NCBI GenBank assembly: GCA_902516825.1 | Contig: CABXZZ010000010.1 | Span: 1-33,594, forward strand | Direction of reading: 5' to 3' | Length of the DNA: 33,594 nucleotides | Source of the DNA: an uncultured SAR116 cluster alpha proteobacterium | GTDB lineage: Bacteria; Pseudomonadota; Alphaproteobacteria; Puniceispirillales; Puniceispirillaceae | Translations under genes and position numbers: made by a program | In this document: positions 25,668-33,594 of the stretch, piece by piece | Layout: each line of letters starts with the position of its first letter | How positions within the stretch are numbered: the first letter of the stretch is position 1 | Notes under the pieces: model-generated | The model's database searches: none | What the model was told of the DNA's origin: nothing | What the model saw: only the letters and a program-made list of their open reading frames with translations

Positions 25668-27185
25668 TTGCATCCAAACGCCTGGCGCTCAAGTTATGAT
25701 GAGTTAAGGACATGGCTTTCTGATTATTCTGATCATCCTAACGCAAGTAGAATTAGCTGGCTGGCTAAAAAACGGAAACCAAAATCAGCTAATAACCACA
25801 ACAGCCCTAAAAAAGGATATTTAAATGGGGTTGGCCAGAACAAACCTCAAAGATGGCGCGCATCTATACCAGAGAGTTATACTGGCAGAGTTTCGCCTCG
25901 GCAGACCGCATCTATTGCTTATCAGATAAGACGCTCAAACTTGCGACGAGAGCCTTCCAATGCTAACAAGTTTCTAAGCAATCCAGATAATCTTCGTTTT
26001 TTAACCCCTTCTGAGGAAGCACATCTGAGGGGAGAGATCGCACATGCTTATTTTGTTTATGGGCTAGATGATAAGGCTGTTATGACTGCCCGTCAGGCTA
26101 TTTCCAAATCCCCCAAAACAGCATATATGGGATACTGGGCAGCTGGGCTGTCCTTATACCGTTCGTATCAGTATGGCCTTGCAGGGATTTATTTTAGAAC
26201 ACTTGCTGATATGGAGGATGCACCGAACCAACTTCGCTCTTCTGCTGCATTCTGGGCTTATCGGTTAAGCTTGCGTGAGAGCAAACCAGAAAATGCGATT
26301 AAATTTCTTAATATAGCAAAGAGTTTTCAAGACTGCTTTTACGGAGTGATGGCGTTACAAATTTCTGGACAGAAAATCTTTATAAATTTTCGACAGCCAG
26401 AGGTTACAGATGATTTTGTTCCGTGGCTTTCGGAAACGAGAGGAGGAAGACGCGTTTTAGCATTGTTGCAAATTGGCGATTGGGCCAAGGCAAGCAGGGA
26501 GTTGCGATATTTATATGGACGTGCATCATTAGCGCAAAAAAAAGATATGATGATGTTCACAGTCATACATAACATGCCAGGGTTGGCATTCAGGCTGGCT
26601 GATTTACATTACCAAGATACTGGTGAAGTGTTCAATCTAGCCTTATACCCACAGCTAGAAACGCATATTAATTTCGATATAGATCCGGCAATTATATACG
26701 GGATTATTCGAAAAGAATCTAGCTTCTATCCATCTGCAAGAAGTCGAGCACGTGCATTAGGCCTAATGCAGATAATGCCTGCGACCGCCGCTTTTATCTC
26801 TAAAGATAAGAGTTTCCTAAATGTAAATAGGCATTTATTAAATAATCCTGATATTAACTTAAAATTGGGCCAGAATTACATTCTTCATTTACTGGAAACA
26901 GCATTAGTTGATCAGCATCTATTTAAGTTATTAATAGCCTATAATGCTGGCCCCGGTAATCTAAATAAATGGCTAAAAAAAATAGATCATAGAGAGGATA
27001 GCTTCCTGATGCTTGAGTCTATTCCAGCAAGAGAAACACGAGGGTATGTGAAAAGTGTGACAATGAATATATGGATGTATCGATTGAAAGAGGGCGGTAG
27101 TGCTTCTGATTTGAGAATATTAGTAGCGGGTGAGGGAACCAGCGGTGAAATAAGTTTTCTTAAGGCAAATGTTAGTTCAGATTAG
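25668..27185 (+). CDS. Soluble lytic murein transglycosylase, catalytic part
   Basis: Cleaves the MurNAc-GlcNAc bond of peptidoglycan with formation of 1,6-anhydro-MurNAc, acting in the periplasm. The frame is open from 25599; the first in-frame ATG-like start given here is internal and lacks a signal peptide. A helical-repeat superstructure is followed by the C-terminal SLT domain: YGIIRKESSFYPSARSRA with the catalytic Glu codon at 26715-26717, ALGLMQIMPATAAF, LKLGQNYILHLL and LIAYNAGPGNLNKW. Joined with the preceding fragment the protein would be about 600 residues, the normal Slt size. As written, the catalytic domain would lack export, so it is either inactive, mis-sequenced or made by frameshifting. 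moaB follows after 43 bases. Confidence 0.85.
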   Translation: MHPNAWRSSYDELRTWLSDYSDHPNASRISWLAKKRKPKSANNHNSPKKGYLNGVGQNKPQRWRASIPESYTGRVSPRQTASIAYQIRRSNLRREPSNANKFLSNPDNLRFLTPSEEAHLRGEIAHAYFVYGLDDKAVMTARQAISKSPKTAYMGYWAAGLSLYRSYQYGLAGIYFRTLADMEDAPNQLRSSAAFWAYRLSLRESKPENAIKFLNIAKSFQDCFYGVMALQISGQKIFINFRQPEVTDDFVPWLSETRGGRRVLALLQIGDWAKASRELRYLYGRASLAQKKDMMMFTVIHNMPGLAFRLADLHYQDTGEVFNLALYPQLETHINFDIDPAIIYGIIRKESSFYPSARSRARALGLMQIMPATAAFISKDKSFLNVNRHLLNNPDINLKLGQNYILHLLETALVDQHLFKLLIAYNAGPGNLNKWLKKIDHREDSFLMLESIPARETRGYVKSVTMNIWMYRLKEGGSASDLRILVAGEGTSGEISFLKANVSSD

Positions 27186-27228
27186 TAAGTAAAAAATAAA
27201 TTATAGCGATAATAAAAGAGGAATTCAG

Positions 27229-27774
27229 ATGTCTAAATTGGATTTAAAAAGAGACTTCGTTCCGGTTAGAATAGCTGTGTTAACCATATCTGATACACGA
27301 ACTTTTTCAGATGATAAATCTGGTGATCTGCTTGCCAACAAGATAAGTGAGGCAGGTCATGTTTTGGTTAGGCAAGAAATAACTCAGGATGAGGTGAGTA
27401 AAATCACTCAAAAATTAAAATACAGCATTCAAGACCCAGATACGGATGTTGTTATTTCAACTGGGGGCACGGGCCTTACCGGCAGGGATGTAACACCAGA
27501 AGCGTTTCGAAGCATCTTTGATAAAGAAATTGAGGGGTTCGGAGAGATGTTTCGGTTCTTATCATTCCAGAAGATAGGAACTTCTACTTTACAGAGCAGA
27601 GCTGTTGCTGGTGTTGCGGGCGGAACCTATTTGTTTGCGCTTCCAGGGTCTCCTTCTGCCTGCAGGGATGCATGGGATGATTTGCTGGTTCATCAACTTG
27701 ATTATCGTCATCGACCTTGCAATTTTGTTGAAATTATGCCTCGATTAATTGAGGCTGGCGTCTCAAGCCGTTGA
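27229..27774 (+). CDS. moaB: Molybdenum cofactor biosynthesis protein B
   Basis: MoaB/MogA-type protein that binds molybdopterin; the family member MogA adenylylates it before metal insertion. The 181-residue sequence has VLTISDTRTFSDDKSGD, STGGTGLTGRDVTPEAF and the C-terminal ALPGSPSACRDAWDDLL, all hallmarks of the fold. A clear AAAGAGGAA site precedes the ATG. It is followed by rnhB after nine bases and follows the transglycosylase by 43, so the run is probably one transcript. No other molybdenum gene is present in the window, so the cofactor pathway must be completed elsewhere. Confidence 0.94.
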   Translation: MSKLDLKRDFVPVRIAVLTISDTRTFSDDKSGDLLANKISEAGHVLVRQEITQDEVSKITQKLKYSIQDPDTDVVISTGGTGLTGRDVTPEAFRSIFDKEIEGFGEMFRFLSFQKIGTSTLQSRAVAGVAGGTYLFALPGSPSACRDAWDDLLVHQLDYRHRPCNFVEIMPRLIEAGVSSR

Positions 27775-27783
27775 GTCAACGAT

Positions 27784-28431
27784 ATGGCACAAGTAAAGCC
27801 AGATTTTCATCTTGAGCAGCAGTTCGCAAGTCAAGGCTTGGTTGTTGGTGTTGACGAGGCAGGAAGAGGTCCTTGGGCTGGACCTGTTATGGCCGGCGCG
27901 GTTTGGATTAACCCCGCCCTATTATCCTCTCTCCCCTCAGAAATTACAGATTCAAAAAAACTAAATTTTGCTAAAAGAGAATATATCCATAAAGCTCTGA
28001 TATCTCTTGGTATAGCTATGGCAGTCGGTCAAGCCGATGTTGAAGAAATTGATAGATTAAACATTTTAAATGCAACTTTTATTGCAATGGAACGAGCTTG
28101 TATTAATTTGCAGGAAAAGCTGGGTTGTGTAATTAAAACCATCCTAATTGATGGAAATAGAAAACCAAAATTTAGAGCGATGTCTGAGAAGTTAAATCTA
28201 ATACCAATTATCAATGGTGATAACCTAAGCCTTTCTATAGCAGCGGCTTCTATTATTGCAAAGCAAACAAGAGACTCGTATATGTCTGATTTACATAAAC
28301 GCCATCCAGAATATGGATTTCACAGACATAAGGGCTATGGCACTAAGTTTCACCGTCTTGCATTGGCGAAATTTGGACCGACACCTCACCACAGATCTAA
28401 TTTCTCTCCTATTAGATTGCTCAAATCATAA
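27784..28431 (+). CDS. rnhB: Ribonuclease HII
   Basis: Endonuclease that cuts RNA in RNA-DNA hybrids, including single ribonucleotides. The start motif VGVDEAGRGPWAGP contains catalytic Asp24 and Glu25; DSKKL, LIDGNRKP and SIIAKQTRDSYM supply further acidic and substrate residues, and YGFHRHKGYGTKFH is the conserved C-terminal region. The length of 215 is standard. It lies nine bases after moaB and upstream of ccrM, the usual alphaproteobacterial order. A weak stem AAACAC/GTGTTT followed by seven T (28468-28495) lies about 40 bases past its stop. Confidence 0.96.
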   Translation: MAQVKPDFHLEQQFASQGLVVGVDEAGRGPWAGPVMAGAVWINPALLSSLPSEITDSKKLNFAKREYIHKALISLGIAMAVGQADVEEIDRLNILNATFIAMERACINLQEKLGCVIKTILIDGNRKPKFRAMSEKLNLIPIINGDNLSLSIAAASIIAKQTRDSYMSDLHKRHPEYGFHRHKGYGTKFHRLALAKFGPTPHHRSNFSPIRLLKS

Positions 28432-28467
28432 TGAGCAATGATTAATGGCCAGCGCAATACGTGTGCG

Positions 28468-28495
28468 AAACACCTGACAGAACGCGTGTTTTTTT
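28468..28495 (+). terminator. Possible weak terminator after rnhB
   Basis: AAACAC and GTGTTT form a 6-base-pair stem with a 12-base loop, followed by more T to a run of seven. It lies 37 bases after the rnhB stop. The long loop and short stem make it weak; position and T-tract are the support. Confidence 0.3.
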
Positions 28496-28618
28496 AGAAA
28501 ACTAAACCTGATAAAATTTGGTCGAGATTGAGTAATACTACATGTTCTATGATTATCTGGAAAACATACAAGATATAGTAAACTACAAATTGCTATTCAT
28601 AACTCATTGACTTTGAAT

Positions 28619-28663
28619 GATTCTTTGCGTTTTTATCACTAAAACACCATTAAAATAGGTTAA
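28619..28663 (+). promoter_or_regulatory. Possible cell-cycle control elements upstream of ccrM
   Basis: A GATTC (a GANTC methylation site, CcrM's own target) is at 28619-28623, and two TTAA half-sites lie at 28650-28653 and 28660-28663, eight bases before the ccrM ATG. In Caulobacter the ccrM promoter has GANTC sites and a CtrA box (TTAA-N7-TTAA). Here the spacing is six, not seven, so the CtrA reading is weak. The remaining 240-base gap (28432-28671) shows no gene. Confidence 0.28.
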
Positions 28664-28671
28664 AGTATATC

Positions 28672-29739
28672 ATGCAAATAGATATTATATTGAATAAAGA
28701 CTGTCTTACTGGTTTAGGTGAGTTGCCTTCTGGCAGCATTGATTTAGTATTTGCGGATCCACCTTATAATTTACAACTCACGAGTAAGCTTACCAGACCA
28801 GATCAGTCTGTTGTTGATGGGGTTAATGATTCTTGGGATCAATTCGATTCATTCAAAGCATATGATCATTTTAGTGAAGCTTGGCTTAAGGAATGTCATC
28901 GTGTCTTAAAACCTAATGGGGCCATTTGGGTCATTGGTAGTTATCACAATATCTTTCGATTAGGAAAAACATTGCAAGATCTAGGATTTTGGATTTTGAA
29001 TGATGTTATCTGGCGAAAAACTAATCCAATGCCCAATTTTCGTGGACGACGTTTTACTAATGCGCATGAAACACTAATATGGGCGGCAAAATCACCAAAG
29101 TCTAAATATCAGTTTAACTATGATTCTATGAAAATGTTAAATGAGGACTTGCAAATGCGCTCTGACTGGACATTACCCATTTGCAACGGTCAGGAGAGGT
29201 TAAAAGATAAAGCTGGCAAGAAAATTCACCCAACGCAGAAGCCTGAGAATCTGCTAACAAGAGTCGTTTTAGCAACTACCAAGCCAGGTGATGTAATACT
29301 AGATCCCTTTTTCGGAACTGGCACAACAGGTGCAGTTGCAAAGCGATTTGGGCGACATTATGTAGGAATAGAACAGGTTAGAACTTTTGTTGAAAATGCT
29401 GAAAAAAGATTATCTGCAATCGAGCAATTAGATCAGAGCATTGTGGATTTAACAGAAAAGCGTGATTTGCCAAGAATACCATTCGGAGCTTTAATTGAGC
29501 GTGGATGGATCAAAGCTGGTGATACTTTGTTTGATGAGAAAAATCTTTATTCAGCAAAAGTTCGTGCCGATGGCTCCATTATCACTATTGATCATAAATC
29601 AGGTTCCATTCATTCTTTAGCGGCTCTATTGCAAGGTTCTGCTAGCTGCAATGGTTGGTCATTTTGGTACCTAGAAGGTAAGACAGGACCAATATCCATT
29701 GATAGTTTAAGAGCTGATCTACGCAAAGAGGCGAATTAG
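28672..29739 (+). CDS. ccrM: Adenine-specific DNA methyltransferase CcrM (GANTC)
   Basis: Cell-cycle regulated beta-class N6-adenine methyltransferase that methylates GANTC. The catalytic motif DPPYNLQL is at residues 29-36 and the SAM motif DPFFGTGTTGAVA at 211-223, an order that defines the class. HPTQKPENLL precedes it. The C-terminal 90 residues (IPFGALIERGWIKAGDTL...GSIHSLAALLQG...NGWSFWYLE) form the extension specific to CcrM of alphaproteobacteria. The length of 355 is typical. There is no cognate restriction enzyme nearby, so it is a solitary methylase with regulatory function. It converges on apt with 32 bases between stops. Confidence 0.96.
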   Translation: MQIDIILNKDCLTGLGELPSGSIDLVFADPPYNLQLTSKLTRPDQSVVDGVNDSWDQFDSFKAYDHFSEAWLKECHRVLKPNGAIWVIGSYHNIFRLGKTLQDLGFWILNDVIWRKTNPMPNFRGRRFTNAHETLIWAAKSPKSKYQFNYDSMKMLNEDLQMRSDWTLPICNGQERLKDKAGKKIHPTQKPENLLTRVVLATTKPGDVILDPFFGTGTTGAVAKRFGRHYVGIEQVRTFVENAEKRLSAIEQLDQSIVDLTEKRDLPRIPFGALIERGWIKAGDTLFDEKNLYSAKVRADGSIITIDHKSGSIHSLAALLQGSASCNGWSFWYLEGKTGPISIDSLRADLRKEAN

Positions 29740-29771
29740 CTAATGATGAATTTTATCTAGGTTTTGTCTAA

Positions 29772-30302
29772 TCAGTATAGATAGGTTTGCAATGCATCAA
29801 CGGGGCAGTCTAAATTCTCTCTGCCTTTTAATCCTGTTAGTTCAATGAGACATAACGCGCCACAAACGATTCCTCCTGCTTTGTTCACAAGAGATTGTGC
29901 GGCGTTCAACGACCCACCTGTAGCAATAAGATCGTCCATTAACAAAACACGTTTTCCAGATAAATTTCTATCCTTCTGAATAGATAATTCGGCTGAACCA
30001 TATTCTAGATCATAAGGTTCAGTTATCACTTCTCCTGGAAGCTTATTTGACTTCCTTATCATGACACAGCCACAATTTAAATTGTAAGCAATAGGTGTCG
30101 CAAATAAAAACCCACGCGCATCAATTCCGCCGATTAGGTCAGGCTCAAAGGTCTTTGCCTTATTACATAGTGTGTCAACTGTTTGTTTCAGTAGGTCAGA
30201 TGCTTCTAAAATAGGACTAATATCGTAAAAAGTTATGCCTGGCTTGGGAAAATCTGTAATTTTTGCAATATTTGAATCGAGAATAAATTCAGCTCTTGTC
30301 AT
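29772..30302 (-). CDS. apt: Adenine phosphoribosyltransferase
   Basis: Salvages adenine to AMP with PRPP. The 176-residue protein has the N-terminal DFPKPGITFYDISPIL, the GIDARGFLFATPIAY loop and the PRPP-binding motif VLLMDDLIATGGSLNAA with the paired Asp residues, as in the family. It is 24 bases downstream of malate synthase G on the same strand, so the two are likely co-transcribed. Confidence 0.95.
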   Translation of the reverse strand: MTRAEFILDSNIAKITDFPKPGITFYDISPILEASDLLKQTVDTLCNKAKTFEPDLIGGIDARGFLFATPIAYNLNCGCVMIRKSNKLPGEVITEPYDLEYGSAELSIQKDRNLSGKRVLLMDDLIATGGSLNAAQSLVNKAGGIVCGALCLIELTGLKGRENLDCPVDALQTYLY

Positions 30303-30326
30303 GATGTAAACAGTCTAGTTGATAAA

Positions 30327-32489
30327 TCAAATTTGTTCAGAAGCCTTTTTTTCAAGCCTTCTGCGATGTAGGATGGGTTCTGTATAACCTGATGGTTGCC
30401 TTAATCCCTCAAAGATGAGCTCGCATGCTGCCTTGAAAGCTATAGATGTGTCAAATTTTTGGTCCATTGGCTCATATAAAGGATCATCTTTATTTTGACT
30501 ATCAACAACCACAGCCATTTTTTTCATAACTTGCATAACCTGCTCTTTTGAACAGACTTTGTGATGAATCCAGTTTGCAATATGTTGCGATGAAATCCGC
30601 AAAGTTGCTCTATCCTCCATCAAACCTATATTGTGAATATCAGGAACTTTTGAACATCCAATACCTTGGTCAATCCACCTAACAACATAACCCAAAATTC
30701 CTTGCGCATTATTTTCGAGTTCTCGTTGAATGTCACTATCTGACCAGTTTGGTCTCTCTGCCGTTGGAATCGTTAATATATCACCGAGGTCAGCACGGCG
30801 ACGTTTTACGATTTCAGCGTGTTTTTCAAAAACATTTACATGATGATAGTGAAGAGCATGCAGCGTTGCTGCGGTTGGTGATGGAACCCATGCACAGTTA
30901 GCGCCAGCATTAGGATGACCAATTTTTTGATTCATCATTTCATTCATCAAATCAGGCATAGCCCACATACCTTTGCCTATTTGTGCTTTTCCAGAGAACC
31001 CACAAGCCAGGCCAACATCTACATTCCAATTTTCATAGGCACTAATCCACGCAGCTTGTTTCATATCTGCTTTCCGAATCATGGCTCCTGCATTCATCGA
31101 AGTATGTATCTCATCTCCTGTTCTATCCAAAAAACCTGTATTAATGAAAGCGACTCTACTTTTTGCCACCCTTATACATTCTTTTAAATTAACAGTTGTT
31201 CTTCTTTCCTCGTCCATAATCCCAATTTTGGTAGTATTGGCAGGCAAGTTTAAAATTGCTTCCACCCTGTCGAAAATTTCACACGCAAAAGCAACTTCTT
31301 CAGGGCCGTGCATCTTTGGTTTTACTATGTAAATCGAGTTAGTTCTGGAGTTGCCGTTTGTTTTAAAATCATACATGGCACCAATTACAGTCATAAAGCT
31401 GTCCAGAATGCCTTCTGGGATTTCGTTTCCATCACCAAGCAGAATAGCAGGATTTGTCATTAAGTGTCCAACGTTGCGGACTAGCATTAATGACCGGCCA
31501 TGAAGGGTTACAGGTCTGCCCTCTGGAGACGTAAACTCCTTATCAGAATTAAGCTGTCTCGTGAATGTCTTATCACCTTTTTCCATTTCAACAGATAAGT
31601 CGCCCCGCATAAGTCCAAGCCAATTTCGATACGCAAGAACTTTATCTTCTGCATCAACCGCAGCGACCGAATCTTCACAATCCATTATAGTAGAAATGGC
31701 AGATTCAACAATCACATCATTAATGCTTGCTTTATCTGATTTTCCTATCATTCCGTTTGGATCAATTAAAATTTCAATATGAAGATTATTTTTAACGAGT
31801 AAGATTGCATTCGGGTTATCAGGGGTCCCGCGATAACCTGAAAATTGTGTGTTATCCGCAAGACATGTTGAACGCTCCCCAATAGATACAGATAATGCGC
31901 CGTCAACAATAGAGAACCCAGTTGCATCTTCCCAACTAGAATTAGAAAGTGGGCTATGCGTATCTAAAACGTTTCTCGCGTAGATTATTACTTTATTTCC
32001 CCTTACAGGGTTATAGTTTTTTGATATTTCGGCACCACCGTCTCTCGAGATCACGTCCGTTCCGTACAAGGCATCATATAACGAACCCCATCTGGCGTTT
32101 GCAGCGTTCAATGCGTATCGTGCATTCATAACTGGAACCACCAGCTGTGGGCCTGCAATAGTTGCAATTTCACTATCGACATTCGTAGTTTCAATTAAAA
32201 AATTTTCCCCTTGGGGAAGCAGATAACCGATTTTTCGCAAATACTCAGTATATTGCTTTGATTCTATCCCTGTTGATTTATGTTCCTCTAACCATTTGTC
32301 TAATTTTGTTTGTAACTGTTCACGTTTTTGTAAAAGACGTCTGTTTTGGGGCGCCAAATCATTTACTGCAGCTTCAAAATCGACCCAAAATCGTTTTGAT
32401 TGTATATCTAGTCCAGGTAATAATTCGTTATTAACAAAGTTTAAAAGACTTTCTGAAATGGATAAGCTACCGAAGGAAATATAAGTCAT
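30327..32489 (-). CDS. glcB: Malate synthase G
   Basis: Condenses glyoxylate with acetyl-CoA to malate. At 720 residues it is the long G isoform, not the short A form. Family stretches include the [14 protein letters not shown] region, [106 protein letters not shown] and the C-terminal WIHHKV. It has AAGGA twelve bases before its ATG. No isocitrate lyase lies in the window, so glyoxylate may come from glycolate or amine oxidation; this is inference. The 194-base gap upstream shows no glycine riboswitch, unlike glcB of SAR11. Confidence 0.97.
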   Translation of the reverse strand: MTYISFGSLSISESLLNFVNNELLPGLDIQSKRFWVDFEAAVNDLAPQNRRLLQKREQLQTKLDKWLEEHKSTGIESKQYTEYLRKIGYLLPQGENFLIETTNVDSEIATIAGPQLVVPVMNARYALNAANARWGSLYDALYGTDVISRDGGAEISKNYNPVRGNKVIIYARNVLDTHSPLSNSSWEDATGFSIVDGALSVSIGERSTCLADNTQFSGYRGTPDNPNAILLVKNNLHIEILIDPNGMIGKSDKASINDVIVESAISTIMDCEDSVAAVDAEDKVLAYRNWLGLMRGDLSVEMEKGDKTFTRQLNSDKEFTSPEGRPVTLHGRSLMLVRNVGHLMTNPAILLGDGNEIPEGILDSFMTVIGAMYDFKTNGNSRTNSIYIVKPKMHGPEEVAFACEIFDRVEAILNLPANTTKIGIMDEERRTTVNLKECIRVAKSRVAFINTGFLDRTGDEIHTSMNAGAMIRKADMKQAAWISAYENWNVDVGLACGFSGKAQIGKGMWAMPDLMNEMMNQKIGHPNAGANCAWVPSPTAATLHALHYHHVNVFEKHAEIVKRRRADLGDILTIPTAERPNWSDSDIQRELENNAQGILGYVVRWIDQGIGCSKVPDIHNIGLMEDRATLRISSQHIANWIHHKVCSKEQVMQVMKKMAVVVDSQNKDDPLYEPMDQKFDTSIAFKAACELIFEGLRQPSGYTEPILHRRRLEKKASEQI

Positions 32490-32683
32490 GTTTATATCCT
32501 TAAAATTTTAAAATGATGAGCGTTAATTCTTCCACAAGTTTGGATAAACCAAGTTAGAAAAAAACATCGACACTTTACCCTATCTTGTTCTAAGCACTGA
32601 CACAAAAGTATCATTCTACGATATGAAATAGGTTTCCACATTTTTAACGCGCAAGAAATTAAAAACCGGTTGGTCAAAAAACG
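32490..32683. other. galU-glcB intergenic region, no supported gene
   Basis: The 194 bases hold only a 61-residue open frame on the minus strand that looks unlike a protein and has no ribosome-binding site. A palindromic AACCGGTT lies within AAAAACCGGTTGGTC near 32662-32676, just past the galU stop. No riboswitch or tRNA was seen. It probably carries the glcB promoter. Confidence 0.5.
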
Positions 32684-33538
32684 CTAAATTAATTCTCTAA
32701 GCCATTTTTGCAAAGGCTCTCTCAAATCATTTCTTTCAAATGCATAGGCAAGATTAGCCTGAACGAAACCTAGTTTCGAGCCACAGTCAAAACGTGTTCC
32801 GGAGAATTGATATCCAAAAAAGGGTGTCTTGCCGATTTCGCTACTTAAAGCGTCTGTAAGTTGAATTTCCTCGCCAGTACCCTTTGATTGTGTTGACAAC
32901 GTTTTGAAAACCGAAGGCTGAATAATGTATCTTCCAACAATTGCGATGTTAGATGGGGCGTCCTCGGGATTTGGTTTTTCAACAAGACCTGTAACTTCGA
33001 TTAGATTTCCGTTTATTTTGCCTGGCGAAACAATACCATAAGAAGATGTGCGCTCTGCTTCAACTCTCATAGTAGCCACCATATTACCACCGTTCCACGC
33101 TTCAAACATTTCTTTTAAGGCAGGCGCACCAAGAATTAAATCGTCTGCCAGTAATACCGCAACAGGCTCGTTCCCAATGAGTTTTCTAGCACACCAAACA
33201 GCATGCCCAAGACCAGCGGGTTCTTGTTGTCTTACATAAGATACAGAACCTGGTGGCTTCATCATAGCTTGAACAGTTTGCAGAGCACTTTTTTTTCCTT
33301 TGATAATAAGGGCAGACTCCAATTCCGTTGAGTGGTCAAAATGATCTTCAATTGCTGATTTGTTTCTTCCAGTTATAAAAATAAATTCCTCAACACCGGC
33401 TGCTGCTGCCTCCTCAACGGCATATTGAATGAGTGGCTTATCAACAACGGGCAACATCTCCTTTGGCAATGCTTTTGTTGCTGGCAGGAACCTTGTACCC
33501 AACCCGCCAACTGGAAAAATAGCTTTTCTGATCTTCAT
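32684..33538 (-). CDS. galU: UTP--glucose-1-phosphate uridylyltransferase
   Basis: Makes UDP-glucose from UTP and glucose-1-phosphate for polysaccharide and lipid glycosylation. The nucleotide-binding start KAIFPVGGLGTRFLPATKALPKEMLPVVDKPLIQYAVEEA is canonical; further family motifs are GLGHAVWCAR, VLLADDLI and the C-terminal GTRFDCGSKLGFVQANLAYA. The length of 284 is normal. Transcription is from the right and no partner is visible before the window ends (33539-33594 holds no gene). Confidence 0.97.
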   Translation of the reverse strand: MKIRKAIFPVGGLGTRFLPATKALPKEMLPVVDKPLIQYAVEEAAAAGVEEFIFITGRNKSAIEDHFDHSTELESALIIKGKKSALQTVQAMMKPPGSVSYVRQQEPAGLGHAVWCARKLIGNEPVAVLLADDLILGAPALKEMFEAWNGGNMVATMRVEAERTSSYGIVSPGKINGNLIEVTGLVEKPNPEDAPSNIAIVGRYIIQPSVFKTLSTQSKGTGEEIQLTDALSSEIGKTPFFGYQFSGTRFDCGSKLGFVQANLAYAFERNDLREPLQKWLRELI

Positions 33539-33594
33539 CTAACGCCTATATTAATTTTCAACTATATCGAATTTAAAATTAAATTAGAGATATT

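Noticed and set aside
32492-32677. 61-residue open frame on the minus strand between galU and glcB
   Set aside because: Composition is unlike a protein, there is no ribosome-binding site and no recognisable family; it fills an intergenic gap by chance.
32490-32683. Glycine riboswitch upstream of malate synthase, as known in SAR11
   Set aside because: None of the conserved glycine-aptamer segments could be found on the minus strand of this gap.

Overview
The window looks like a chromosomal segment of an AT-rich, free-living alphaproteobacterium, most plausibly a marine lineage of the SAR116/Puniceispirillales or AEGEAN-169 type; the lineage is an inference. The supporting signs are the gene order hemE-hemJ-rho / mnmE-mnmG-rsmG-parA-parB / leuS-lptE-holA, an rnhB-ccrM pair (GANTC methyltransferase), a HemJ-type protoporphyrinogen oxidase, DUF3576 and LptE lipoproteins, an alphaproteobacterial-type porin, and an ETF-QO/TPR/ispE cluster. 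No transposase, phage gene, CRISPR array or rRNA was seen.

Layout. (1) 1-3387: hemE, hemJ and rho on +, then ogt on - overlapping the end of rho. (2) 3489-9260: mnmE, mnmG, rsmG, parA and parB on +. This is the classical chromosome-partition neighbourhood. Two copies of the same parS-like site, TGTTTCACATGAAAC, lie inside ogt and inside the start of rsmG. Together with hemE at the left edge this suggests that the replication origin is close, probably just left of the window. (3) 9248-14939: porin, DUF3576 lipoprotein, leuS, lptE and holA, all on -, with a clear intrinsic terminator between porin and DUF3576. (4) 15199-19887: a looser, more accessory stretch with a PLP homeostasis protein, GTP cyclohydrolase II, an orphan OmpR-type regulator, a sulfotransferase, a frameshifted NTF2-like gene, a candidate 36-residue protein and tRNA-Gln(UUG). 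(5) 19961-24272: ETF-QO, TPR protein and ispE on -. (6) 24408-29739: uracil-DNA glycosylase, a frameshifted lytic transglycosylase, moaB, rnhB and ccrM on +. (7) 29772-33538: galU, malate synthase G and apt on -.

The genes are mostly housekeeping: heme synthesis, tRNA modification and aminoacylation, chromosome partition, replication clamp loading, outer-membrane assembly, DNA repair, peptidoglycan turnover, cell-cycle methylation, and glyoxylate and nucleotide-sugar metabolism. I did not find a convincing new multi-gene system. The observations most worth checking are the repeated variant parS site, two one-base disruptions in homopolymer runs (19273-19278 and 25597-25601), the small ORF at 19657-19767, a weakened anticodon stem in tRNA-Gln, and a family-4-like uracil-DNA glycosylase that cannot carry its iron-sulfur cluster.
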